From an uncultured Oleispira sp. (GTDB lineage: Bacteria > Pseudomonadota > Gammaproteobacteria > Pseudomonadales > Oceanobacteraceae), in NCBI GenBank assembly GCA_913019965.1, contig CAJVZR010000030.1:1-47094 (forward strand): a stretch of 47,094 bases of DNA, given 5' to 3'. Position numbers and translations under genes: made by a program. The notes below the pieces were generated by a model that was given only the letters and a program-made list of their open reading frames with translations, was not told the origin of the DNA and searched no databases. This document shows positions 25,962 to 34,829 of this stretch, piece after piece. Positions within the stretch are counted from its first letter, which is position 1. Every line of letters begins with the position of its first letter.

Positions 25962-27890
25962 CTATTTTGGCTCAACGAACATACGTCCACGCATTTCCAT
26001 GTGTAGCGCATGGCAGAACCAGTTACAGTAGAACCACTGAACACCCGGTTGGTTAGCCGTGAAGGTGATAGAAGACGTGGCTTGTGGGCCAACTTCCATC
26101 TGCACACCGTGGTTGGTCATACAGAAGCCGTGGGTTACATCTTCGATGTTATCCAGGTTCGTCACAACGATGGTGACTTCATTGCCTTGCTTAACTTTGA
26201 ATTCAGATAAGCCAAACATTGGCGCAACGGATGTCATGTAAACACGAACCTTGTTGCCGTCACGAATCACCTTGTTATCGGTTTCAACGTTAACACCATC
26301 TTTCTTCGCCATGGCAATAGTGTCCGCGAAGATTGGATCATCACGAGTCCACAGTTTCTTAGGCTTCAATTTACTGCGGTGCACAATCATACAATCGTGT
26401 GGCTCAGCATACGTTGGGCCATCGTGTACGAGCTTCATTTCGTCGCCAGAAATATCGATCAACTGATCGTTCTCTGGGCGTAATGGGCCAACCGGTAAGA
26501 ATCTATCTTTAGAGAACTTACAAAGCGAGATTAACCATTTACCATCAGCGTCACGGGTTTCACCGGCCGAGGTATGGTTGTGTCCTGGCTGGTAATGAAC
26601 GTCTAGCTTCTGGCGAATGTAGTTAACTTTCTTACCTTGGTAAGCTTGAATCGCTTCTTCTACGTTCCACTTAGCAATCTGGCTATCCAAGAACAAGGTA
26701 GTATAAGCATTACCCTTGTTATCGAACGCTGTGTGTAGAGGCCCAAGACCTAGCTCTGGCTCTGCTACAATCGCATCACGTGGCTTGATCTTGTCTGCGA
26801 ATAGGTCAGGTAATTTCTTAATAGAGATGACAGAAACCGTAGGAGATAGCTTACCATTAGCAACAAAGTATTCACCGTTTGGTGACGTGTTCATACCGTG
26901 TGGTGATTTAGGTACAGGAATATAACGGGTTAGCTGTGAACCTTTAGTTCCGTCTAGTACTGGAACCTTGTTGCCGTTATAGGTTTTGAATTTGCCTGCT
27001 TTAAGCGCTTTTTCACACGCATGCAGATCGAATACAACCACGTGGTCACGTTCTGCAGAAACCATTTCGCCCAGCGTCATACCCATTTCAGAGTTATAAC
27101 AAGTCGAAGCAAAGAAACGACCGTCGTAATCTGCGTCGGTATTATCTAAGTTTCCATCTACCATTACTTGGAAGGTGACTTCCATTGTTTCAGCGTCAAT
27201 GACGTTGAACAAAGAACGGTAAGTACTCACGTCTTCCATGGTTGAGCCGTCATTCACTAATGGAATTTCGAACTCACCATTACAGATAACGTATTTAGTA
27301 TAAGGTACCTTTTGAACACGCAAGCCGTGGATGGCTTGTACGTTTGGCACTGTTAGCATTTTATCGGTTTTCATCACGTCACAACGTATACGGGCAACAC
27401 GGGAGTTGGCTTTATCGTTGATGAATACGTACTTACCGTTATAGCGACCATCAGTCATGCTCATGTGAGGGTGGTGTGAGTCACCGGCATGTAGGTGAGC
27501 ACTGTCACCTTTAATGCGCTTAGACTCATCGGTTAAGCCCCAGCCAGTTGCACTATCTGTATTGAATACTGGAATACGCATTAGCTCACGCATGGATGGA
27601 AGGCCCATGATACGCACTTCACCTGAGTGACCACCACTCCAGAAACCGTAGTATTCATCCAGCTCACCAGGATGAACAAAGGCTTTATTATTGCCCGCAT
27701 CGGCGGCTTGTGCCTTTGCACTGGCGGCAAACATAGCTGCAGTCATTGGCACGGCACCGGCGGCGGTCGCGACTGCCCCCGCACCTAAGAAACCACGACG
27801 GCTTACTTCAAGTGTGCTTTCTTTTTTGCCGACGACAGGAATCTCAACGTTATCATCAATTTGATCAACGGGATTTTCATTCTTATCCAT
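25962..27890 (-). CDS. nosZ: Nitrous oxide reductase NosZ (clade I, Tat-exported)
   Basis: Periplasmic copper enzyme reducing N2O to N2, the last step of denitrification. A twin-arginine signal ([11 protein letters not shown]) marks clade I. The CuA motif is complete near the C-terminus: [12 protein letters not shown] (Cys, Cys, His, Met) with the partner His in DVTHGF. His-rich CuZ motifs are present, for example DSHHPHMSM and [12 protein letters not shown] 27890 was chosen because AAGGAA lies about nine bases upstream; an ATG at 27911 would add seven residues with a weak site. 642 residues is normal. It follows nosR by 54 bases and is closed by a terminator. Confidence 0.97.
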   Translation of the reverse strand: MDKNENPVDQIDDNVEIPVVGKKESTLEVSRRGFLGAGAVATAAGAVPMTAAMFAASAKAQAADAGNNKAFVHPGELDEYYGFWSGGHSGEVRIMGLPSMRELMRIPVFNTDSATGWGLTDESKRIKGDSAHLHAGDSHHPHMSMTDGRYNGKYVFINDKANSRVARIRCDVMKTDKMLTVPNVQAIHGLRVQKVPYTKYVICNGEFEIPLVNDGSTMEDVSTYRSLFNVIDAETMEVTFQVMVDGNLDNTDADYDGRFFASTCYNSEMGMTLGEMVSAERDHVVVFDLHACEKALKAGKFKTYNGNKVPVLDGTKGSQLTRYIPVPKSPHGMNTSPNGEYFVANGKLSPTVSVISIKKLPDLFADKIKPRDAIVAEPELGLGPLHTAFDNKGNAYTTLFLDSQIAKWNVEEAIQAYQGKKVNYIRQKLDVHYQPGHNHTSAGETRDADGKWLISLCKFSKDRFLPVGPLRPENDQLIDISGDEMKLVHDGPTYAEPHDCMIVHRSKLKPKKLWTRDDPIFADTIAMAKKDGVNVETDNKVIRDGNKVRVYMTSVAPMFGLSEFKVKQGNEVTIVVTNLDNIEDVTHGFCMTNHGVQMEVGPQATSSITFTANQPGVQWFYCNWFCHALHMEMRGRMFVEPK

Positions 27891-27944
27891 AATGTTTTCC
27901 TTATTTTTCATATTAATTCTTAAAATTTTTTAACTCGAGAAGTT

Positions 27945-30104
27945 TTAGTCAACAATTCGAATCGGTTCCGCTGGCGTCGCTTTTTGCTTCTGACGCTTTA
28001 GCTTTTTCTGCTTGGCAACAAGAGGTGGGCACTTATTCTCATTTTGATAAGTGACCTGACAATCTAAGCAGTGGTGGCACTCACGTAGATTGATTTCGCC
28101 ATTCTTTTCAATTGCTCCAATCTCACATTCAACCGCACATAGCTGGCAAGGTTCGCCGCATTCTTTGCGACGCTTTAACCAATCGAATAAACGAATACCC
28201 GATGGAATTGCTATTGCGGCGCCAAGAGGGCAAACGTAACGGCAATACACTTTACGACTGAATACTGAAACTAGAATCAAGGCGCTGGCGTATAAGATGA
28301 ATGGCCAGTCACGATCGAAACTTAATAAGAAGACGGTTTTAAAAGGTTCAACTTCAGCGTAAACCTCAGCGGTTTGCAAAGACTCTAACGACAAGCCAAA
28401 CAAGCCTAGCAATACAAGATACTTCACCGCCCATAAGCGTTCATGAATGGCGAAGGGAACAACGTATTGTGGAATTTTTAATTTAACCGCCAGCTCACCG
28501 ACTAATTCTTGCAGTGCACCAAATGGGCATAACCAACCGCAGAAAATGCCACGGCCCCATAATAAAATGGTGATCGCGATGAAGATCCATAAGCAGAAAA
28601 TAATGGGATCTAATAAGAAGGTCTGCCAATGGAAATCAGACATCAAGGCTTTCATAAAGGTGAGCACATTCACCACGGAAACCTGACCTAACGAATACCA
28701 ACCGACAAATAGCACGGTATAAATTAAGAACGCGCGGCGGAAGGTATGTAAGAAACGTGGGAACTTAACCAACCAGTCTTGCAAGAAAATAACGATTAGA
28801 ATTAATACCATGCTGATGATCAAGATGGTCACCGGCACTTGCTTGGCATACCAAACCTGCTGCCACATGGGCAAATCGCTTAGATCTTGTTTAACTTCAA
28901 GCACAGGGCGAGACAGGTACTGCTCGATCGGCATGTAGTGAGTTTTAAAACTGCTGAAAATACTGTCCAGTGGACCAGTTTGACGGCGCACTAATAATTC
29001 AATTTCCCACTCACTACCAGGATCAAACTCGTGGTGGTCGCGGATAATGAAGATAGACATCTCGTCAAAGAAATGGGCGCCTTCAGCATAAATATCGTTG
29101 ATGCGATACTGGTCAAGATCGCGGAAACTGAATACGTTATCCCCTTGGTGAATCTGAATGCGGTCGAAGATACCGCCACGAACATAACCCGAACCTTTAA
29201 AGGAAAAGCCGTTACTCATTAGCGCTAATGCATGCTCACCTTCTTTTAGTTGGCTTTGTAGCCAATCGTATTCACTATCCCCAATCAGGTTGCGACCTAT
29301 GGTTGGGATATTTAACTGGGTGTAGTACAGGTCGATAAAAGATTGCTCACCTTCCTCTTGGGAAAGCGGTGTTTTTAATTCTCCTTCGGTACCGATAAAG
29401 GATTTCTCTATATCGGCATTACTAAGGCTTAAACGACGAATGGATCCATCACCGGTTAATTGCGTCCAGTTGGCGGCTTGGAAAACATCTTGCTTAATAT
29501 CGGCCATCGGCTGTTTTTCGATTTCGTCATAATCGATAATGCCTTTATTTTTAGCAACCATTTTTGCCGCGCGCATGATGCCAAGATTAACCACCATCAC
29601 GGTTACCGTTGCACCGGATAGGCCGTCGACGTGAATACTTTCGTCTTCTTTTAGGCCACCGATCTTAACGATGTCAGTCGACATGATGCCAGGGTATTGA
29701 TCGGTAAAGTCATGAAGCTTTTGCTCGGGAATACCGATCAATAAAATCGGCTCATGGTGCTCAAGTACATTGACCGCAACGATTTTTCCATCGGTATCGA
29801 TAGAAACTAGGCTATTAACCGGTTCACCAGAGTAGGCAGGTATTAAAGCGATATCATCGGTTTCAAATGCATAGCCGATAATCTCTTCATTGTTTTTGAT
29901 TGTCCAAGCAGGAAGCTCACCGTCTATCGCTTCAGATTTTTCGCCAATAGAGGTTGCTTGAGGAAACGCATCTTCAATAAAAGGTTTGGCAGGTTTAGCT
30001 GGGCTTACAATTAGGCCTCCAGCAAGGGTTAAGCTGGAAGCTAAAAGTAATAGTGCTAAAACAACAGTCTTACAGCTTAATAAAAAACTAACTAGCTTGT
30101 TCAC
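27945..30104 (-). CDS. nosR: Membrane iron-sulfur flavoprotein NosR
   Basis: Membrane electron donor and expression/maturation factor for NosZ. In 719 residues: N-terminal helix (about 8-30); periplasmic FMN-binding domain (about 80-190) with the covalent-flavin motif SGATVT; a periplasmic middle domain; several transmembrane helices (about 425-600); two CxxxCP motifs (FCGWLCPFGA, YCRYVCPLGA); and two C-terminal 4Fe-4S ferredoxin clusters (CGEPCQLCAVEC and CHHCLDC). GTG start with AGG eleven bases upstream. First gene of the cluster, directly behind an FNR/DNR-type box. Confidence 0.96.
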   Translation of the reverse strand: MNKLVSFLLSCKTVVLALLLLASSLTLAGGLIVSPAKPAKPFIEDAFPQATSIGEKSEAIDGELPAWTIKNNEEIIGYAFETDDIALIPAYSGEPVNSLVSIDTDGKIVAVNVLEHHEPILLIGIPEQKLHDFTDQYPGIMSTDIVKIGGLKEDESIHVDGLSGATVTVMVVNLGIMRAAKMVAKNKGIIDYDEIEKQPMADIKQDVFQAANWTQLTGDGSIRRLSLSNADIEKSFIGTEGELKTPLSQEEGEQSFIDLYYTQLNIPTIGRNLIGDSEYDWLQSQLKEGEHALALMSNGFSFKGSGYVRGGIFDRIQIHQGDNVFSFRDLDQYRINDIYAEGAHFFDEMSIFIIRDHHEFDPGSEWEIELLVRRQTGPLDSIFSSFKTHYMPIEQYLSRPVLEVKQDLSDLPMWQQVWYAKQVPVTILIISMVLILIVIFLQDWLVKFPRFLHTFRRAFLIYTVLFVGWYSLGQVSVVNVLTFMKALMSDFHWQTFLLDPIIFCLWIFIAITILLWGRGIFCGWLCPFGALQELVGELAVKLKIPQYVVPFAIHERLWAVKYLVLLGLFGLSLESLQTAEVYAEVEPFKTVFLLSFDRDWPFILYASALILVSVFSRKVYCRYVCPLGAAIAIPSGIRLFDWLKRRKECGEPCQLCAVECEIGAIEKNGEINLRECHHCLDCQVTYQNENKCPPLVAKQKKLKRQKQKATPAEPIRIVD

Positions 30105-30156
30105 TGTTAAACCTACTTGAAGTATTTATAAAATGACCACAAGTACTATCTACCTA

Positions 30157-30175
30157 GTGCGACAATTTGTCACAC
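30157..30175 (-). promoter_or_regulatory. Near-palindrome in the nosR promoter
   Basis: GTGCGACAATTTGTCACAC is a 19-bp dyad with 8 of 9 arm positions paired around a central T. Its centre is 33.5 bp from the centre of the FNR-type box, placing it over the predicted core promoter. It may be an operator for a second regulator; the regulator is unknown. Confidence 0.4.
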
Positions 30176-30183
30176 ACGTTTGC

Positions 30184-30212
30184 CTTAGTTTGTTGATATA
30201 TATCAAACTAAG
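30184..30212 (-). promoter_or_regulatory. FNR/DNR-type box nested in a larger dyad, upstream of nosR
   Basis: TTGATATATATCAA (30193-30206) is a perfect match to the TTGAT-N4-ATCAA consensus of FNR, ANR and DNR regulators. A second dyad, CTTAGTTTG (30184-30192) and CAAACTAAG (30204-30212), overlaps it. The box centre is about 95 bp before the nosR start, a distance suitable for a class II activated promoter with a leader of about 50 bases. It implies induction by low oxygen and/or nitric oxide. Confidence 0.88.
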
Positions 30213-30243
30213 CCAGATTGTTTTTTTTAGCTTTTATAAAATG

Positions 30244-30300
30244 AAAAAAGCCCATTAATAAAATTGATTTGGATCAATTTTATTAATGGGCTAATTTTTT
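30244..30300 (-). terminator. Very strong terminator after the aldehyde dehydrogenase gene
   Basis: GCCCATTAATAAAATTGAT (30250-30268) pairs perfectly over 19 bp with 30273-30291, loop of four bases. The stem is flanked by six A residues on the left and six T residues on the right, so it can act on both strands. It ends the minus-strand aldehyde dehydrogenase transcript and insulates the nosR promoter. Confidence 0.95.
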
Positions 30301-30321
30301 AGAGAATAATGATTTAGAGTA

Positions 30322-31770
30322 TTAGCGATTCTTATCTCGTATTACTAATAAGCGAATCTCGGTCATATCCTCCATTGCAAAACGAATACCTTCACGACCG
30401 ACTCCGGAATCTTTTACTCCTCCGTAGGGCATATTATCTACGCGCCAACTGGGTACGTCACCAATAACAACACCACCGACTTCGAGTTCATCCCAGGCTT
30501 TGTTCATCTTATACAGATCACGGGTAAAGATGCCGGCTTGTAGACCAAACTTACTGTCATTCACGGACTTCAGTGCGTCATCAAAATTCGAAAACTTGCT
30601 CAATAGTGCGGCAGGGCCAAAGGCCTCTTCGGTATTTAATTGGGCATGATTGGGGACGTCTTCTAAAACGGTAGCATCCAGCATAGCACCATCTTGCTTA
30701 CCCCCCACTAATAAGGTTCCGCCTAGAGCCACAGCTTCATCAACCCAGCCTTTTAGGCGATTGGCCTCAGAGAGTGAAATCATTGGGCCAACAAAGGTTT
30801 CTTCGTTTTTTGGATCACCCATTTTTAACAGAGCGACTTTAGCGACGAACTTTTGTTTGAATTCATCATATAAGGATTCATGCACCATGATGCGCTGTAC
30901 ACCAATGCAGCTTTGACCTGACTGATAAAAGGCACCAAAGATAATGCGCTCAATAGCGTCGTCTAAATCACCTGGGTTGTTATTGCTGTCTTCGTCGACA
31001 ATACAAGCCGCGTTGCCACCTAATTCAAGGATGACAGGTTTCTTACCCGCACGGGCTTTTAAGTCCCAACCAACATCAGGAGAGCCGGTAAAACTTAATA
31101 GTTTAAAGCGATCGTCTACGGTAAATAAATCAGCGCCATTGCGGGAGCAAGGAAGAATAGAAAAAGCACCTTTGGGTAAGTTCGTTTCTGCAAGTACTTC
31201 ACCAATAATTAACGCTCCGATAGGCGTGCGGCTGGCGGGCTTTAAGACAAACGGGCAGCCAACCGCGAGGGCGGGTGCAACCTTGTGCGCGGCTAAATTG
31301 AGAGGAAAATTAAATGGCGATATAAACGAGCAGGGCCCAATGGGAACTCGCTTATACATGCCGGTATAACCCCGTGCTCTAGGAGCGACTTCGAGGTTCA
31401 TTATTTCCCCGCCCATACGCACGGACTCTTCCGCAGCAATACGGAAGGTATCGATGAGTCGTCCGACTTCACCACGAGCATCTTTAATGGGCTTGCCCGC
31501 TTCGATACATAAAGCGAGTGCCATTTCTTCCGCGCGCTCAGTAAATCGCTTCACGCAATGATTGAGAATATCTTGGCGTTCATAAGGGGCCATCTTGCGT
31601 AAGGCTTCTTGGCTCGCTTCTGCCGCGGCTATGGCTTGGTCTATTGCGGCTTCATCAGCTAATGCCACCTTAGTCGCCACTTCACCAGAATATTTATCGG
31701 TGACTTCTAGATCTTCATTGGCGAATATTGCTTCATTCGCTAAATAGTAGGGATAACTTTTATTTAACAT
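30322..31770 (-). CDS. NAD(P)-dependent aldehyde dehydrogenase
   Basis: Oxidises an aldehyde to its acid. The 482 residues contain all key elements: oxyanion Asn154 (SPFNFPLN), the general base Glu249 (LELGGN) and nucleophile Cys288 (GQSCIGVQR), and the cofactor strand FVLKPASRTP. It looks most like the short-chain/glyceraldehyde- and lactaldehyde-type branch rather than betaine aldehyde dehydrogenases, but the substrate cannot be read from sequence. ATG with GAGGAC upstream. It lies 17 bases after the ThDP enzyme, forming a two-gene unit, and ends at the strong terminator. A 2-oxo acid decarboxylation followed by aldehyde oxidation is one possible joint role. Confidence 0.9.
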   Translation of the reverse strand: MLNKSYPYYLANEAIFANEDLEVTDKYSGEVATKVALADEAAIDQAIAAAEASQEALRKMAPYERQDILNHCVKRFTERAEEMALALCIEAGKPIKDARGEVGRLIDTFRIAAEESVRMGGEIMNLEVAPRARGYTGMYKRVPIGPCSFISPFNFPLNLAAHKVAPALAVGCPFVLKPASRTPIGALIIGEVLAETNLPKGAFSILPCSRNGADLFTVDDRFKLLSFTGSPDVGWDLKARAGKKPVILELGGNAACIVDEDSNNNPGDLDDAIERIIFGAFYQSGQSCIGVQRIMVHESLYDEFKQKFVAKVALLKMGDPKNEETFVGPMISLSEANRLKGWVDEAVALGGTLLVGGKQDGAMLDATVLEDVPNHAQLNTEEAFGPAALLSKFSNFDDALKSVNDSKFGLQAGIFTRDLYKMNKAWDELEVGGVVIGDVPSWRVDNMPYGGVKDSGVGREGIRFAMEDMTEIRLLVIRDKNR

Positions 31771-31787
31771 ATGGGTGTCCTCTTTCC

Positions 31788-33428
31788 CTAAACCTTTGCA
31801 CTCAGTTTGCGTAATTGATTATTTAGAATCTCATCGTTTTCACTGTAATCAATGGGAACATCGATTAGATGCACGGCGTGGTCTTGCATACAGTCTTGAA
31901 TCAAGGGTAATAATTCTTTAGCCGCACCGATGCGGTGACCCTTACCTCCGTATGACTCTACGTATTTTACAAAGTCAGGGTTGCCATAATCTAAGCCGAA
32001 TTCGTCAAAATTCATATTGGCTTGTTTCCATTTAATCATGCCGTACGCATCATCACGCAAAATCAATACAATAATGTGTTGGTTTAAACGCACGGAGGTT
32101 TCAAGCTCTTGGCTATTCATCATAAAGCCGCCATCACCACAAATAGCGATTACTGGGCGATCAGGGTAGACCAATTTAGCCGCCATCGCGGAAGGTAAGC
32201 CGGCTCCCATAGTCGCTAAGGCATTATCGAGCAAAACGGTATTGGGTTTTTGCGCTTTATAATTACGCGCAAACCAGATTTTATAGACGCCATTATCTAA
32301 CGCAATAATTCCTTCTGCGGGCATGGCTTTACGCACATCAGAAACCAAGCGCTGTGGATAAATTGGGAAACGGTCGTCACTGCAGCCGTGGGGTAATTCT
32401 TTTTCTTCTGCGGCTTTTACTTTATCAAAATAGCTAAAGTCCCAATGTTGTTGAGGCTGTAACTTTTCAATGATGGCCCAAATACTATTAGCGATATCGC
32501 CAATCACTTCCACTTGCGGGAAATACACAGGGTCGACTTCTGCGGCCATGTAGTTAATGTGAATCACTTTCTTATCGTTATCACGCATAAAGAAAGGTGG
32601 TTTTTCAACAACGTCATGGCCGACATTAATAATAAGGTCGGCATGGGCAATGGCGCGATGAACAAAATCACCATCGGAGAGTGTGGTATTACCTAAGAAT
32701 AGATCTTTGGTTTCATCAACCACACCTTTACCCATTTGTGTGGTGATAAAGGGCAGCTTAAATTCATCAACTAAACGGGTGAGCATTTTGCTAGACATTT
32801 TTCGATTTGCGGCAGCGCCAATTAATAACAGTGGCGACTTGGCGAGCTCAATCATGTCTACGGCATGTTTGATGGATTTCTCTTCTGCGATAGGGCGACG
32901 GACTGAGCTTGCCGGAATTAGGGTTGGGCTGGTTTCTTCATCAGCAATGTCCTCAGGTAATTCTAAGTGTACTGCTCCTGGGCGTTCTGCACTGGCAATG
33001 CGAAAAGCTTCGCGGACTTGTGATGCAATGCGTTCACCGCTGACAATTTGCGCCGTATATTTTGTGATGGGGCGCATCATGTCAACCACATCTAAAACCT
33101 GAAAGCGGCCTTGCTTACTGGCCTTTATCGGTTTTTGCCCAGTGACCATTAACATTGGCATGCCACCGAGTTGGGCGTAGGCTGCAGCGGTGACAAAATT
33201 GGTTGCACCAGGGCCTAGTGTTGATAAGCAAACACCTACTTTCCCCGTTAGACGACCATAGGTAGCCGCCATAAAGCCTGCGCCTTGTTCGTGACGCGTT
33301 AATACAAGTTTAATAGAAGAAGTACGTAGGGATTCTAAGACATCTAGGTTCTCTTCACCCGGGATGCCAAAAATGTATTCTACGCCTTCTTGCTCTAATG
33401 CTTTGACGAATAAATCTGATGCTTTCAT
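31788..33428 (-). CDS. ThDP-dependent acetolactate-synthase-like enzyme
   Basis: A thiamine-diphosphate enzyme of 546 residues, laid out as N-terminal pyrimidine-binding domain (with catalytic Glu in RHEQGAG, residue about 47), central domain, and C-terminal PP-binding domain with the GDGG...N motif (CGDGGFMMNSQELE). It resembles catabolic/stand-alone acetolactate synthase large subunits; no small regulatory subunit (IlvN/IlvH) is adjacent. ATG 33428 is preferred to the in-frame TTG at 33434 because AAGGG is seven bases upstream. Paired with the aldehyde dehydrogenase downstream. It lies 90 bases after the last gene of the GH3 operon, with no obvious terminator between. Confidence 0.88.
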   Translation of the reverse strand: MKASDLFVKALEQEGVEYIFGIPGEENLDVLESLRTSSIKLVLTRHEQGAGFMAATYGRLTGKVGVCLSTLGPGATNFVTAAAYAQLGGMPMLMVTGQKPIKASKQGRFQVLDVVDMMRPITKYTAQIVSGERIASQVREAFRIASAERPGAVHLELPEDIADEETSPTLIPASSVRRPIAEEKSIKHAVDMIELAKSPLLLIGAAANRKMSSKMLTRLVDEFKLPFITTQMGKGVVDETKDLFLGNTTLSDGDFVHRAIAHADLIINVGHDVVEKPPFFMRDNDKKVIHINYMAAEVDPVYFPQVEVIGDIANSIWAIIEKLQPQQHWDFSYFDKVKAAEEKELPHGCSDDRFPIYPQRLVSDVRKAMPAEGIIALDNGVYKIWFARNYKAQKPNTVLLDNALATMGAGLPSAMAAKLVYPDRPVIAICGDGGFMMNSQELETSVRLNQHIIVLILRDDAYGMIKWKQANMNFDEFGLDYGNPDFVKYVESYGGKGHRIGAAKELLPLIQDCMQDHAVHLIDVPIDYSENDEILNNQLRKLSAKV

Positions 33429-33517
33429 GTTCAAACCCTTTGATCGACTTAATTAAAGCCTAGCAGCTCAAATTGAGCGTGCTGAAGATATGTTTGAACG
33501 CAAGATAGCGAGAAAGT

Positions 33518-34807
33518 TTATCCGGTTTCTTCTATAGCCTGATGACTTTTTTCGATTGAGCTTATTTGTGCTGTATTAGAGAGCGGTTGTTCAATATTGT
33601 TAAGTACAAAGTCCATCATTTTTTGTACGCGGCCACCATCCAATTGAACGGGTGATCGCATTATTATTTCAACGCCTTCCGGGTGACCGGCAAGAGTTAC
33701 AAATAAAGCCGTGGTTTCAAATTCAGGTGGAATAAAATAACTTTTGTCCGCTTTAAATTCTGCGCCACTAAATTGATCAACGTTAAGTAGGCCTAAGTTT
33801 GAAATAACGCCTGTGGTTCGGAATACACTATTCTCGCGACGCTTTTTAACCAATTTATCGTTACTTCTACGAATGGTTGAAGTGGGTACCCAATTTAATA
33901 GGTGAAACGGAAAAAATTTAAAGAAGCGTGGAATTTCTGCTTCTTTTTTTTCTGCCAGCTGCTGTCGAATGTCTTGATTCCAATCTTCTGCTGTTGTATT
34001 TAAATCCACACTAACGACAATCCCACCGGTTAGATTGGCTGTGGAATTTAGCCCTTCTTTATGGGGGCGCATATCCACAGGAATTTGGAAGCGAACCGAA
34101 TTTTCACCATTTAAGCGACTGTAGCGAGCAATTTCTAATGCAACCTTTGCCAGAAGACCTTTATGTTTACCTTTTAAAGTTTGACGTATCCAACGTGAAG
34201 GACTTTTTAAGTCTTGCTGAGGATCTAATTTTGCAGCCCCCGTTGCAGCAGCAATATCTGGGCCTAGGTCATCAGCTTTAGCGTGATTATTTAATGTTTG
34301 AGCCAGTTGCATATCGTTAATATGACTATTTTCACCGATTGCCTCTTCTCCACGTAAGCAGCGGAAAACATCGTTGGCGAAATGTAATGTACCTCGGCCG
34401 TCCATTGCGCCGTGGTGGGTACGAAAAATAATGAAGTGCTTATTATTATCACTATGTACCAATACGACTTCAGAAGTTGGCCCTGTCCGAGTGGGTAGAG
34501 GTTGTAATAAGAAGTCGGCATTATCGTTTGAGCGACCATCCCAGTGACTATGCACTATGCGCAATGGGGTTGAATGATCACTGTCGACCCAACGACTGAA
34601 GCCTAAATGACCGACAAGCTTTACTCGACTTCCAGGGTTTGCATAAGAAGCTTTAGTTACCGCGGCTCTGAGTTTTTCACTATCGAGATTACCATGACCT
34701 TCTACCACCATTTGATTGACACAAGGGGTATGCAATTGGCCATTTTTTTTGCTATCGCAACTTACGTAATAGCGTTCTATGGTTGAAAGTGGTCTTGTAT
34801 AGGTCAT
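33518..34807 (-). CDS. Condensation/CAT-fold acyltransferase (HHxxxDG)
   Basis: A 429-residue cytoplasmic protein of the condensation-domain / PapA-like acyltransferase fold. The catalytic HHxxxDG motif is intact (THHGAMDGRG). The opening RPLSTIERYYV is the usual condensation-domain start, so ATG 34807 is chosen; ATG 34843 would add 12 residues and overlap the RND gene by 14 bases. The C-lobe block FQIPVDMRPHKEGLNSTANL also appears in modified form in the protein at 39291-40286. Such enzymes join an acyl donor with an alcohol or amine. Last gene of the seven-gene operon. Confidence 0.85.
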   Translation of the reverse strand: MTYTRPLSTIERYYVSCDSKKNGQLHTPCVNQMVVEGHGNLDSEKLRAAVTKASYANPGSRVKLVGHLGFSRWVDSDHSTPLRIVHSHWDGRSNDNADFLLQPLPTRTGPTSEVVLVHSDNNKHFIIFRTHHGAMDGRGTLHFANDVFRCLRGEEAIGENSHINDMQLAQTLNNHAKADDLGPDIAAATGAAKLDPQQDLKSPSRWIRQTLKGKHKGLLAKVALEIARYSRLNGENSVRFQIPVDMRPHKEGLNSTANLTGGIVVSVDLNTTAEDWNQDIRQQLAEKKEAEIPRFFKFFPFHLLNWVPTSTIRRSNDKLVKKRRENSVFRTTGVISNLGLLNVDQFSGAEFKADKSYFIPPEFETTALFVTLAGHPEGVEIIMRSPVQLDGGRVQKMMDFVLNNIEQPLSNTAQISSIEKSHQAIEETG

Positions 34808-34829
34808 AACAATTGATCCATTTTTATAG

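Noticed and set aside
31788..33428. Biosynthetic IlvB of branched-chain amino acid synthesis
   Set aside because: No IlvN/IlvH subunit gene is adjacent and the gene is paired with an aldehyde dehydrogenase, so a different role is more likely.
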